64,000 nt of DNA from JAFLCM01 sp964510955 (GCA_964510955.1 CAZEDW010000004.1:62001-126000), one strand, 5' to 3'. Counted from the stretch's first letter, positions 35,843 through 43,588 are shown. Program-made: numbers and translations. Notes: generated by a model from the sequence alone, not told the origin.

Positions 35843-36427
35843 TTATGCCCGTGCGCCCGCCCGATCGGCCGCTCTCTCAGCGGGATTCGGCCTTGAACGC
35901 GCCCTAAGACAACCGGCCAGCGCCCCGGCGCGGTAATCAAAGATCCGCTCGACATCACGCCGGACCATCAGCGGGTTCACCAGCCAGTGCAGCGGCGCCC
36001 GGTACTCGACGTGGTCGACGACCACTGTGCCGCCCGAAGCCAGTTCTTCAAAGCGGTGCTCGTGGTGCCACCAGCGGTAGGGGCCCTTGATCTGGAGATC
36101 GACAAACCGGGCTGCGCGACGGGGGCCCTCGGCGGCGGGGGTGGGGCCGGTGGCGGGGCCGGGGGCGGGGCCGGGGGGCTCCCACGTGATAATCTCCGTC
36201 CGCCAGCGCATCGGCAGCCCGCGCACCGTGATCCGGTAGTCGATCAGGGCGCCGACGTGCATGGGGATCGGGCGCGGGGTGAGTATCTTGAAGCTCAGCC
36301 ACGATGGTGTGAGCTTCTCCAGGTTCCCCGCGTCAGCGAAGAACGCGAAAGCCTCATCGAGGCCGAACGGCACGGTCGTTTCCCGGTGAATCGTCGAGAA
36401 GCTCTTGGGACGGGTTCGGGTGCTCAT
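35843..36427 (-). CDS. SRPBCC-fold (polyketide cyclase/START-like) protein
   Basis: 194 aa from ATG 36427. FSTIHRETTVPFGLDEAFAF, FADAGNLEKLTPSWLSFKI and VGALIDYRITVRGLPMRWRT are typical of SRPBCC ligand-binding proteins. HHEHRFEELASGGTVVVDHV and YRAPLHWLVNPLMVRRDVER follow, as in the YndB/SMU-type subfamily that ends in a conserved amphipathic helix. A Pro/Gly/Ala-rich insert (around residues 85-105) interrupts the sheet. It probably binds a hydrophobic ligand; nothing more specific can be said. It is divergent from rnpA. Confidence 0.82.
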   Translation of the reverse strand: MSTRTRPKSFSTIHRETTVPFGLDEAFAFFADAGNLEKLTPSWLSFKILTPRPIPMHVGALIDYRITVRGLPMRWRTEIITWEPPGPAPGPATGPTPAAEGPRRAARFVDLQIKGPYRWWHHEHRFEELASGGTVVVDHVEYRAPLHWLVNPLMVRRDVERIFDYRAGALAGCLRARSRPNPAERAADRAGARA

Positions 36428-36513
36428 GATGGTGGTATTCGGTGCGCGGCTACAGCTCTGCAAACGCAGACAGGTGATCGTTCGTTCGTGCCGTCACGGG
36501 CTTAGGATTCACC

Positions 36514-37008
36514 GTGACGCCCAGCGGCAAGGATAAGAGCCGGCCCACCGGACCCTCGCGCGAGGTTGATGCCGCCTCCGCCGAGCGCGGGGCGGCGACC
36601 CTGCGATTCCGGCGCAGCCGGCGGCTCACGAACGCGCGCCAGTTCCAGGCGGTCTACGCGGGCAAGGTGCGCGGATCGGCGGGGCCCATTACTGCCTTCG
36701 CCCTGCCCAACGGCCTCGCCCACTGCCGGCTGGGCCTCAGCGTGGGACGCCGGGTCGGCGGCGCCGTGAAGCGAAACGCCGTCAAGCGGCGGCTCCGCGA
36801 GGCGTTCCGGCTGCTGCAGCCGAGCCTCGCGGCGGGCGGCTCGCCGGGGCTCGACCTGGTCATCAACGTCGCGCCGCACGAGCTTCTGAAGATGCAGGAT
36901 TACCGCGAACTGCTGGGTCGCTGCACCGAGCATGTCCGCCGGGTGTTTTCGAAGCGCATAGGACGCCGCCGCGACGAGCCGGCCGAGGCAGACGAGGTTG
37001 GGCCATGA
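36514..37008 (+). CDS. rnpA: Ribonuclease P protein component
   Basis: 164 aa from GTG 36514, with AGGA (36504-36507) 6 nt upstream. The RnpA core is clear: RFRRSRRLTNARQFQAVYAG, LGLSVGRRVGGAVKRNAVKR and RLREAFRLLQP; the RNxxKR basic signature binds the P RNA. It helps cleave the 5' leader of pre-tRNA. Both ends are extended relative to the usual ~120 aa. It overlaps yidD by 4 nt (ATGA). The usual rpmH partner is absent just upstream, where an SRPBCC gene points the other way. Confidence 0.95.
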   Translation: MTPSGKDKSRPTGPSREVDAASAERGAATLRFRRSRRLTNARQFQAVYAGKVRGSAGPITAFALPNGLAHCRLGLSVGRRVGGAVKRNAVKRRLREAFRLLQPSLAAGGSPGLDLVINVAPHELLKMQDYRELLGRCTEHVRRVFSKRIGRRRDEPAEADEVGP

Positions 37009-37316
37009 ACGCACCGAGCACGGATCCCCGGCCCTCGTCGCGCTGGCTCTGGGTCAATCTCCCGGCGCTAGCAGTGATCGGCGCCTACCGGCTGTGCCTC
37101 GCGCCGCTGATGAGCGGGCACTGCCGGTTTCAACCCACGTGCAGCCGGTACGCGTGGGAGGCCTTTTGCACGCTCAACCCGCTCCGCGCCGCCTGGCTGA
37201 GCGCCCGGCGGATCGGGCGCTGTCACCCCTGGGGGGGGAGTGGGTACGACCCGGTACCGACGCCGGGCGAGAGGCCACGAACCGAATCGGCCTCGGCGCA
37301 TCGAACAGGCGTTTGA
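37005..37316 (+). CDS. yidD: Membrane protein insertion efficiency factor YidD
   Basis: 103 aa. LPALAVIGAYRLCLAPLMSG, HCRFQPTCSRYAWEAF and GRCHPWGGSGYDPVP are the conserved YidD blocks, including the C-x5-C-S-x-Y pattern and HP-GG-GYDPVP. It supports YidC-dependent membrane protein insertion at the inner membrane. Translationally coupled to rnpA. yidC, which normally follows, is not in this window; a TetR gene comes next. Confidence 0.95.
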   Translation: MNAPSTDPRPSSRWLWVNLPALAVIGAYRLCLAPLMSGHCRFQPTCSRYAWEAFCTLNPLRAAWLSARRIGRCHPWGGSGYDPVPTPGERPRTESASAHRTGV

Positions 37317-37457
37317 ATGCGCAGGAACTGCTCGGCTGGCAGCCAAGTCGGAGCCTGTTCGCACGATCACCCCCGAACGCATCCCAATCCGCGCGTATTC
37401 GCATGATTTTCGCGCTTGATGGGTCAACCCCCAGCGGACTTCGGGCGAATGTTAGCG

Positions 37458-37509
37458 TACACTGAACCACTCGACGGGACGCCCGTGGGGGCTCCCGGCG
37501 AGGCGTCCC
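37458..37509 (+). promoter_or_regulatory. Candidate -10 (TACACT) and leader hairpin upstream of the TetR gene
   Basis: TACACT at 37458-37463 is followed by a perfect 8-bp stem (GGGACGCC 37476-37483; GGCGTCCC 37502-37509), 28 nt before the ATG. The sequence GTTAGCGTACACTGAAC around the -10 is a weak imperfect palindrome, a possible autoregulatory TetR site. The rest of 37317-37537 shows nothing recognisable. Confidence 0.35.
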
Positions 37510-37537
37510 CGCACCTCCGCCTTCGGCCAGGTCTGCC

Positions 37538-38206
37538 ATGACCCGACTCCCCAAGGCCCAGCGCCGCGAGCAGCTTCTCGACACCGCGGTGTCGCTGTTC
37601 GCGCACCGGGGCTTCGGGGGATCAACGACCGCCGAGCTTGCCAAGGCGGCGGGGGTGACCGAGCCCATTATCTATCGGCACTTCGACAGCAAGAAAGAGC
37701 TGTTCATTGCGGTCATCGACCGCGCCGGCGAGCAGACGATCTCGATGTGGGACCGCCAGCTCCGCGGCTCGCGCGACGCCGCTCAGCGGCTTCGCCGGCT
37801 GATCGGGGCGAACCCCATGGTCCGCGACCGCGGGCGCGGCATCTACCGCGTCATCGTGCAGGCCATGATGGAGATCCAGGACCCCGACATCCTGGCCGCC
37901 CTGCAGCGGCATATCTCGACGCTCCACGAGTTCGTCACCCGCGAGGTACGTAAGGCGCAGGACGCCGGGTATGTGTCCAAGGCGTTCAGCCCGGAGATCA
38001 CGGCGTGGACCCTGATGCACCTGGGCATGGGCTACGGGATCCTTGCGCCGCTGGGACTGACCCACCACGCCGAGGATGAGCGGGGGGTGCGGGTGCGCGA
38101 CGTTGTGGCGCGGCTGATGCTCGGGCCGAGGGCCGATGAGCCCGGCAACGACGACGACAACAACCACGGGCTCGGGCGGGGGGACGGGGATCAGCCGCCG
38201 GAGTAA
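37538..38206 (+). CDS. TetR family transcriptional regulator
   Basis: 222 aa. The N-terminal HTH is textbook TetR (RREQLLDTAVSLFAHRGFGG, TTAELAKAAGVTEPIIYRHF, DSKKELF). The C-terminal ligand domain (ILAALQRHISTLHEFVTREV; WTLMHLGMGYGILAPLG) is not assignable to a ligand, and the tail is Asp/Asn/Gly-rich. It may regulate the EmrAB-like pair at 32.7-35.8 kb or itself, but neither is adjacent. It likely has its own promoter (TACACT 37458-37463). The next gene, hicA, starts 10 nt downstream. Confidence 0.92.
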   Translation: MTRLPKAQRREQLLDTAVSLFAHRGFGGSTTAELAKAAGVTEPIIYRHFDSKKELFIAVIDRAGEQTISMWDRQLRGSRDAAQRLRRLIGANPMVRDRGRGIYRVIVQAMMEIQDPDILAALQRHISTLHEFVTREVRKAQDAGYVSKAFSPEITAWTLMHLGMGYGILAPLGLTHHAEDERGVRVRDVVARLMLGPRADEPGNDDDNNHGLGRGDGDQPPE

Positions 38207-38216
38207 TCTCAAGGCC

Positions 38217-38471
38217 ATGTCACGCCGCGACAAGCTGCTCGAGCGTGTGCTGCTGGGATTCTCGGACGATGCGATCCGGTTCGATGACCTCCTGCGCCTG
38301 GTTCGGGCGCTAGGCTTTGATGAGCGAACGAGAGGAAGCCATCACATTTTCACGATGGAAGGCATCGCGGAGATCATCAACCTGCAGCCCAAGGGCGCAA
38401 TGGCCAAGGCGTATCAGGTGAAACAAGTGAGACAGATCGTGCAGAAATACGGACTCGGGAGCGAAGCTTGA
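38217..38471 (+). CDS. hicA: HicA family toxin
   Basis: 84 aa from ATG 38217. DDAIRFDDLLRLVRALGFDE and RTRGSHHIFTMEG contain the HicA double-stranded-RNA-binding-like fold with the catalytic His in GSHHIF. AYQVKQVRQIVQKYGL is the usual C-terminus. HicA toxins cleave mRNA and are neutralised by HicB. The gene lies 10 nt after the TetR stop and overlaps hicB by 4 nt, a toxin-first arrangement usual for hicAB. Confidence 0.9.
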   Translation: MSRRDKLLERVLLGFSDDAIRFDDLLRLVRALGFDERTRGSHHIFTMEGIAEIINLQPKGAMAKAYQVKQVRQIVQKYGLGSEA

Positions 38472-38674
38472 AGTACGAGATCATTATCTACTGGTCCAAG
38501 CAGGACAACGCTTTCATCGCCGAGGTTCCGGAACTCCCCGGCTGCATGGCGGACGGCAAGACGCACGAGGCGGCGCTGAAAGCGGTTGCCCGCGTGGCGC
38601 GGGAGTGGATCGAGACGGCGGAGGAGCTCGGACGCACCATCCCGACGCCGCGCGGGCGGCTCAACTACGCCTGA
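38468..38674 (+). CDS. hicB: HicB family antitoxin (short form)
   Basis: 68 aa from TTG 38468, overlapping the hicA stop (TTGA). YEIIIYWSKQDNAFIAEVPE, LPGCMADGKTHEAALKAV and ARVAREWIETAEELGRTIP are the partial RNase-H-like HicB fold. No helix-turn-helix or ribbon-helix-helix DNA-binding tail follows, so this antitoxin may not repress its own operon. The TTG start, coupled to hicA, may keep its expression tied to toxin translation. Confidence 0.88.
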   Translation: MKYEIIIYWSKQDNAFIAEVPELPGCMADGKTHEAALKAVARVAREWIETAEELGRTIPTPRGRLNYA

Positions 38675-38694
38675 TTCACAACCGGCGGCGCTGA

Positions 38695-38700
38695 TACTCT
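38695..38700 (+). promoter_or_regulatory. Candidate -10 element (TACTCT) just before trpS
   Basis: TACTCT ends 9 nt before ATG 38710, which would give a leaderless or near-leaderless message. No Shine-Dalgarno was seen (CCCCGCCCC precedes the ATG). Confidence 0.35.
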
Positions 38701-38709
38701 CCCCGCCCC

Positions 38710-39798
38710 ATGACCGCTCCCGCCGCCCAACCCGCCTTCCCCACCCGCGTCCTCACCGGCGACACCCCCACCGGTCGCCTGCACCTGGGCCACTATGTCG
38801 GCTCCATCGAGAACCGCCTGGCGCTGCAGGAGAAGCACGAGTGCTTCTTCCTCATCGCCAACATGCACGCTTTCACCACGCGGGCCGACAAGCCCGCGGA
38901 GATCAGGGCCGACACCATCGAGATCGTCAAGGACTGGCTGGCGGCGGGCATCGACCCGCGCCGCTCGGCGATCTTCCTGCAGACCGAGGTGCCGGCCATC
39001 GCCGAGCTGACGTGGTTCTTCGCCATGCTCATCCCCTTCAACAAGGTGATGCGCAACCCGACGCTCAAGACCGAGATCGAGACCAAGGGGCTCGGGGATA
39101 CGTATCCCTTCGGGTTCCCGATGTACGCCGTGGGGCAGTGCGCGGACATCCTGGCGTTCCGCCCGGCGTATGTTCCGGTGGGTGAGGACCAGGTGGCGCA
39201 CATCGAGATGTGCCGCGACGTGGCGCTGAAGTTCAACCAGATGTATTGCGGCGTGGGGAACCGGGTGGAGCCCAAGGACCACCCCAGCGCGGGCGGTGTG
39301 TTCCCGATCCCCGAGGCGCTGGTGGGTCGGATCGGGCGCCTGCCGGGCATCGACGGCAAGAACAAGATGTCCAAGAGCCTGGGCAACGCGATCTTCCTGA
39401 GCGACCCGGCCAAGGAAGTCGAGAAGAAGATCGGCAAGATCACCACCGGGCGGCAAAGCCTGACGGAGAAGGGCGATATCACCAACGCCCTTTTCGATTT
39501 CGTGCGGGCGTTTGTTAAGGACGCCGGGCGCGTGGCGGAACTGGAGCGTCGCTACGCGGCGGGGGACAACATCGGCGACGGGCACGTGAAGAAGGAACTC
39601 GCCGAGAACATCAACGCGCTGCTCGAGCCGATGCGCCAGCGCCGGGCGGAGTTCGAGAAACCGGGCGGGGATGATGTGGTGATCGACATCATCAAGGCGG
39701 GGACGGCCCGGGCGAACGCCGTGGCGGAGGAGACGCTGGCGATGGCGAAGTCGGCGATGCAGCTGGGGTTTTGGGGGAGGTCTCTCGGCGCTCGATGA
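38710..39798 (+). CDS. trpS: Tryptophanyl-tRNA synthetase
   Basis: 362 aa. Class I signatures: RLHLGHYVGS (HIGH motif, residues 23-32) and KMSKS at 219-223 (GKNKMSKSLGN). ATRADKPAEIRADTIEI-type and VGEDQVAHIEMCRDVALKFN blocks are present, with GDTYPFGFPMYAVGQCADIL for the tryptophan pocket. It charges tRNA-Trp in the cytoplasm. Length is slightly above the common ~330 aa. Single gene; the hicAB pair ends 35 nt upstream and a candidate -10 lies 9 nt before the start. Confidence 0.96.
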   Translation: MTAPAAQPAFPTRVLTGDTPTGRLHLGHYVGSIENRLALQEKHECFFLIANMHAFTTRADKPAEIRADTIEIVKDWLAAGIDPRRSAIFLQTEVPAIAELTWFFAMLIPFNKVMRNPTLKTEIETKGLGDTYPFGFPMYAVGQCADILAFRPAYVPVGEDQVAHIEMCRDVALKFNQMYCGVGNRVEPKDHPSAGGVFPIPEALVGRIGRLPGIDGKNKMSKSLGNAIFLSDPAKEVEKKIGKITTGRQSLTEKGDITNALFDFVRAFVKDAGRVAELERRYAAGDNIGDGHVKKELAENINALLEPMRQRRAEFEKPGGDDVVIDIIKAGTARANAVAEETLAMAKSAMQLGFWGRSLGAR

Positions 39799-39861
39799 GG
39801 AGGAATTCACCGCCCGCCGTTGCCGCCAGAACTGCGACGCGGAGGAACTGGAGACTGAGTA

Positions 39862-41052
39862 ATGGAGCGCCGGGAGCGGGTAGGCAGCAAGTTCAAGCGG
39901 CTTGCAACCCGGTGTAAACGGGCGTGCTACGTCCTGATCGCGGCGAGCGTGGTGGCACTCTTTGGAGGCCTCGTTCTGCTTGGTGGCATTCAAGGCTACG
40001 GCGCGATTGGGATTATTCTCAGTTTACTGTTTCTGACCCTCGCGTTGATTGCGGGCCTGGTTGGGTTGGTTGTGGGGGGCACCGGCGTTACGCTGGCACC
40101 TGAGCGGCCGACCGGCTCAGTGGGTTATTGCGTGACGCCACTGGCGGCGCACGGACTCGATCCGGCGGAGCCGGGCGTCGAGTCTGAGATTGCTCTCGCG
40201 CTTGGAAAGCGAGGAAATGACAGCTCTGTACAGCTGCCGTCGGATCCCGGTGAAGTGGTCCGGTTGATCGAGCGACTTGGAGCGCTTGGCCCGTGGAGCC
40301 CGCGCGAGCAATCCGCAGTTTGGACGATGTTGGTAAAGGCGATCTCGGAGCAGCATCCGCACCTCCCGAGTTTCGTCCGACTGGAGCGGGCGAATGCGTT
40401 GCTGGGCGGCGGCGTGCCGCGAATCCGGCTCGCGTGGGGGCTCGACCCTCAATGCGCTTTGAATACCGCGAAAGGCCTTGGCCGAAGACTTCGTCAAACC
40501 GCGGTGGACGCCGCGGGCGCACGCTTGTCCGGGGTTGGAGAGCGGGCGATTGTCTTGGTGGCCAAGCTCGGCGCGGCGGGCATTCTCGTGACGAAGGTTT
40601 TGCATGTGTTCCTGGCCGGTTCGACGACTCAGACCAAGCAGTCCATCGCAGGATGGGCGCTGGTGGTAATTCTCGTCGGGGGGTTCTTCGTTGGTCTCCG
40701 ATACTTCCTGAAATGGCGGCGTGTTCGTGCGGCGAGTTGGGACGTCGAGCTAGTTTCGAGCGGGTTTCATGCTCGCAAGCGATCCGATCCGCTGAGGCCG
40801 GTGTGCCGCGTGGACGCCGAGCGGTGCTGGGTGATCGTGGCGGCAGACCCGGATTATCGCGGCGAACTGAAAGCACCGAGATGTACGTGGCTCTTTCTGT
40901 TCCCGGACGAGCCGGGGTCGCTCGAGGCTAGCGGCTTTGATCCGAGTGGCACGCCATGGGAAACGGGGCTGCGCCAGATGTCGGAGGCGGTCAGGTTGGC
41001 TGCTTCCAATGGACTGAGCGATGATGCCGTTGACGAGCGGGAGCGTGCGTGA
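39862..41052 (+). CDS. Hypothetical membrane protein
   Basis: 396 aa, family not recognised. Basic N-terminus, two adjacent membrane helices (about 21-43 and 47-71), a soluble stretch of ~150 residues, a second helix pair (about 228-250 and 258-280), then a soluble C-terminal domain with several Trp and Cys (VCRVDAERCWVIVAADPDYR; CTWLFLFPDEPGSL). GGAG at 39850-39853 supports ATG 39862. Base composition is less GC-biased than its neighbours. The 60 nt before it contain TTCACCGCC and GACGCGGAGGA, resembling the repeat of the elements at 42-44 kb. It could be acquired DNA; no function is proposed. Confidence 0.7.
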   Translation: MERRERVGSKFKRLATRCKRACYVLIAASVVALFGGLVLLGGIQGYGAIGIILSLLFLTLALIAGLVGLVVGGTGVTLAPERPTGSVGYCVTPLAAHGLDPAEPGVESEIALALGKRGNDSSVQLPSDPGEVVRLIERLGALGPWSPREQSAVWTMLVKAISEQHPHLPSFVRLERANALLGGGVPRIRLAWGLDPQCALNTAKGLGRRLRQTAVDAAGARLSGVGERAIVLVAKLGAAGILVTKVLHVFLAGSTTQTKQSIAGWALVVILVGGFFVGLRYFLKWRRVRAASWDVELVSSGFHARKRSDPLRPVCRVDAERCWVIVAADPDYRGELKAPRCTWLFLFPDEPGSLEASGFDPSGTPWETGLRQMSEAVRLAASNGLSDDAVDERERA

Positions 41053-41201
41053 GTGCGCGTTCGTGCAGGGTGCATCGGAGCGGAACCTGTGAAAGCGGAT
41101 CGTGTCGCGAGGCTTCTCCGCGAGCGGTGCAGCGTCAGTTGGGTTGACAGCGGATGTCGGTTCCTCCGCCGCGCTTGGGCGGCTTTTCACACCCCGGCCT
41201 T

Positions 41202-41404
41202 CCACGGGTTCCGCGCCGCCGCATACGGCGTCGCCTCACCCGTGGCCACACACCTGCGCCCCGTTGGGGCGTGGAACGGCGCGCGGCGCGGCACTGCGCG
41301 GAGCGCGGGACGCATCGGTCGCCCGTTTCACGGGCTCGGTGTGTTGTCCCGACTTTCCAGCGGCTGCGCCGCCGGCAACCATCGGCGGGCCCGTTTCACG
41401 GGCC
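41202..41404. repeat. Cluster of GC-rich palindromes in a 356-nt non-coding gap
   Basis: The gap 41053-41408 between convergent genes has no credible gene. It contains CCACGGGT / ACCCGTGG (41202-41209 with 41238-41245), CGCCCC-GTT-GGGGCG (41257-41271) and two copies of a hairpin with loop TTTCA: GCCCG..CGGGC at 41321-41335 and GGCCCG..CGGGCC at 41388-41404. The last lies just after the deacetylase stop and could terminate it. The cluster looks REP-like. Confidence 0.6.
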
Positions 41405-41408
41405 TGGT

Positions 41409-42350
41409 TTACGGCCCACGCCCTCCCCGCCGATGCAGCGGCGGGAAGCCCTCGCGCTCCAGCACCTCGGCGCAGGTCGCGAACCTGCGTGTGGAGAGCA
41501 GGCTGCGGAGTTTGCCCTCGGTGGTCTTCATGCCGGTGTAGCACTTGAAGCGGCGTTTGAGCGGCATCGGCACGCGCGGGCAGTCGGGGTCGAAATCGCG
41601 GGGGTGCAGGTAGATGACCACCGGGATGCTGTTCTTCTCGAACTGCTTTAAGCCGCGGTGGATGAGCCACCTGGGGAGGAAGCGCATGTAGCCGCCGCCG
41701 GAGAAGGGGATGGGGGCGGGGCCGTAGCGCTGGATGCTCATGGGGAGCTCGGGCATGACGCGGCCCGAGGGTGTGGTGATGTCGTGGGCTTGCTGGGGGC
41801 ACGGGTAGCCGCCGTGGCCGCGCGGGGCGGGGAAGAGGGAGGCGTCGTAGGTGAGGCCGAGGTCGAGCATGACGTCGAAGGCCCACTCGGTGCCGGGTGT
41901 GATGGAGAACGAGGGGGCGCGGAATCCGTGGATGGGGGCGCCGATCTGATCGGAGAGGACATCGATGGAGCGCTTCATGTCCTTGCGGAACTCTTCCGGC
42001 GAGAGCTCGTAGACCTTGCGGTGCCAGTACGAGTGCGTGGCGACCTCGTGCCCGGCGGCGTGGGCGGCCTTTGCGATCTCAGGGTACTTCTCGGCGACCC
42101 AGCCGAGCATGAAGAAGGTGGCCTTGTGCCCCCCCCCGGAGTATTCACCGACGAGATCGATGATCCAGCGGGTGCGCTTGACGACGATGGTGGGCCAGGA
42201 GTCCCACTTGGCGGGGTCGGCGACCGCTTCGATCTCGACCATGTGGAACCAGTCTTCTATGTCGAATGACAAGGAATGGACGAGTTCAGAGGTCTCACCG
42301 TGGAGACGCGGCGAGCGCGGAGATGGGGATTGGGGGACGGGTTGGTTCAC
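41409..42350 (-). CDS. Polysaccharide deacetylase, PEP-CTERM-locus (DUF3473) type
   Basis: 313 aa from GTG 42350, which overlaps the upstream stop (GTGA). The family part begins at LSFDIEDWFHMVE, the usual N-terminus, so TTG 42272 (287 aa) is a real alternative. NodB catalytic features: SFDIEDWF (Asp), HKATFFMLGWVAEKYPEIAK, GHEVATHSYWH (metal His residues), FRAPSFSIT and VIYLHPRDFDPDCPR. It removes acetyl groups from an exported polysaccharide. This subfamily usually sits in exosortase-linked exopolysaccharide loci, which fits the neighbouring genes. Residues ~8-20 are encoded by an inverted-repeat copy (42295-42330), so that stretch may be a passenger or not translated. Confidence 0.88.
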   Translation of the reverse strand: MNQPVPQSPSPRSPRLHGETSELVHSLSFDIEDWFHMVEIEAVADPAKWDSWPTIVVKRTRWIIDLVGEYSGGGHKATFFMLGWVAEKYPEIAKAAHAAGHEVATHSYWHRKVYELSPEEFRKDMKRSIDVLSDQIGAPIHGFRAPSFSITPGTEWAFDVMLDLGLTYDASLFPAPRGHGGYPCPQQAHDITTPSGRVMPELPMSIQRYGPAPIPFSGGGYMRFLPRWLIHRGLKQFEKNSIPVVIYLHPRDFDPDCPRVPMPLKRRFKCYTGMKTTEGKLRSLLSTRRFATCAEVLEREGFPPLHRRGGRGP

Positions 42351-42766
42351 TTGGCGCGGGACTCGGCGAAGTGTTGGTTGATGCTCGTCGCCATCTCGTT
42401 TGCCATTGTGGCGGCGACGAAAGCAAAGAGTCCAAAGACAAGTGTCTTGACAATCAGACCGGGGATGGACTCGCGCCGCAGGCCCGTTGCGATCAGCAGT
42501 GACAGGAAGAACATCACCGTGGCGACGACCGTGCTAGTGGTAGATGGTGCTTCCCATACTCTGCCTTTCCTGGACGAGGGAGCGGGCAGTAACGCCGCGA
42601 GGGACAAGCTGAAGAGCGCGATCTCCAATAGCCACGCCACGGCGCGGAACATCTTCGTGCGCCAGCCGCGACGTGCCGTACCGGCTGCCGCCGCGGACTC
42701 GGGTTGGGCTGGCATTTTGATCATGTCGACTTCATGACTCCCTCGGCTTCCTCCGCGTTCCGCGAT
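42295..42766. mobile_element. Inverted-repeat cassette carrying a small membrane-protein gene
   Basis: Left end 42295-42330 starts TCACCGTGGAGACGCGG. The right end, 42733-42766, reads in reverse complement GCGGAACGCGGAGGAAGCC. Both match the better-conserved element ends at 43589-43624 and 43695-43730. Only the ORF at 42347-42724 lies between. The right end is 3 nt from the formyltransferase stop. The left end lies against, or inside, the deacetylase N-terminus. No transposase. Called an element by analogy with 6742-7537. Confidence 0.45.
42347..42724 (-). CDS. Small three-helix membrane protein inside a repeat cassette
   Basis: 125 aa, family not recognised. Short Ala/Arg-rich start, then three membrane helices (VAWLLEIALFSLSLAALL about 28-46; TVVATVMFFLSLLIATG about 65-82; LIVKTLVFGLFAFVAATMA about 89-108). 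It reads with the host operon; the stop overlaps the deacetylase GTG and the start lies 8 nt inside the right repeat. Whether it takes part in polysaccharide work or is just cassette cargo is open. Confidence 0.65.
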   Translation of the reverse strand: MIKMPAQPESAAAAGTARRGWRTKMFRAVAWLLEIALFSLSLAALLPAPSSRKGRVWEAPSTTSTVVATVMFFLSLLIATGLRRESIPGLIVKTLVFGLFAFVAATMANEMATSINQHFAESRAK

Positions 42767-42769
42767 TGG

Positions 42770-43579
42770 TCAATAGAAGCGATGGCCGTTGGTGCGGAAG
42801 CGGCGGACGTCTTCGGCGGTTGGTGTGCCGAAATGGGTCAGCTGGGAGGCGTCGTTCGGCATGGTGGGGCATTCGACGCCCTTGGCCGCGGCCTCTTCGA
42901 CGGTCTTCACGCACTCGAGGATTGCTTCCGCGGCCAGATCCTTCGACCGGGCCATGATGTCCTCGAGAGTGTCAAACGAATGAATGCGGTACTTCTTCTG
43001 GACAACGATGGGGCCGTTGTCGAGCTTGGCGTCGACGAAGTGGACGCTCACGCCGCCTTCTTTCTCGCCGTTGGCAAGGGTCCAGAAGCTGGGCATGAGA
43101 CCGCGGTACTTCGGCAGGAGCGCCCCGTGGCAGTTGACGATGCCGTACTTCGTCTGCTCGCGGAGTTTCTTGCGGTAAAGCTGGGTGCCGGAAATCGAGA
43201 CGATGAACTCGACGCCCTTCTCGCGGAGGTGGGCAAGGAACTCCTCGGAGTTGACGTCGCAGGGGCCGGTGACGGGGACGCCGTACTTCTTCGCCACGGC
43301 CCTGATCGAGTAGCACTTGCGGGTTGAGCCGAGCACGCCGTTGACCAGCTTGCCCATGAGCTTGCACCACGCCTGCTGCCAGCACTTGCGGAAGAAGTAG
43401 ACGGGCCCGTAGATGCGGTAGAAGTCGCCAAGGGTCTGGAGGAAGGTCTTCTTGGCCTGGGTGATGGGCTGCAGGTTGATGCCTGCGGTGGAATCGGCGT
43501 AGTCACGCAGGTACTTGTCCAGCACCTTGGTGAGGAGGGCGCCCTCATCTTGGATGAACACATACTTGGTCAGTGTCAT
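42770..43579 (-). CDS. Formyltransferase (Fmt/sugar N-formyltransferase fold)
   Basis: 269 aa from ATG 43579 (MTLTKYVFIQDEG). The formyltransferase triad can be placed: N149 and H151 in GIVNCHGALLPKYRG, and D187 in DAKLDNGPIV. The first 90 residues diverge from methionyl-tRNA formyltransferase and the C-terminal tRNA-binding barrel is absent. With its place between a glycosyltransferase and a deacetylase, a sugar or amino-sugar N-formyltransferase using formyl-tetrahydrofolate is more likely than tRNA formylation. The acceptor is unknown. Confidence 0.8.
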   Translation of the reverse strand: MTLTKYVFIQDEGALLTKVLDKYLRDYADSTAGINLQPITQAKKTFLQTLGDFYRIYGPVYFFRKCWQQAWCKLMGKLVNGVLGSTRKCYSIRAVAKKYGVPVTGPCDVNSEEFLAHLREKGVEFIVSISGTQLYRKKLREQTKYGIVNCHGALLPKYRGLMPSFWTLANGEKEGGVSVHFVDAKLDNGPIVVQKKYRIHSFDTLEDIMARSKDLAAEAILECVKTVEEAAAKGVECPTMPNDASQLTHFGTPTAEDVRRFRTNGHRFY

Positions 43580-43588
43580 GATTTTGTT

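Noticed and set aside
42770..43579. Housekeeping methionyl-tRNA formyltransferase (fmt).
   Set aside because: The tRNA-binding C-terminal domain is missing, the N-terminus is diverged, and the context is a polysaccharide locus without def or other translation genes.
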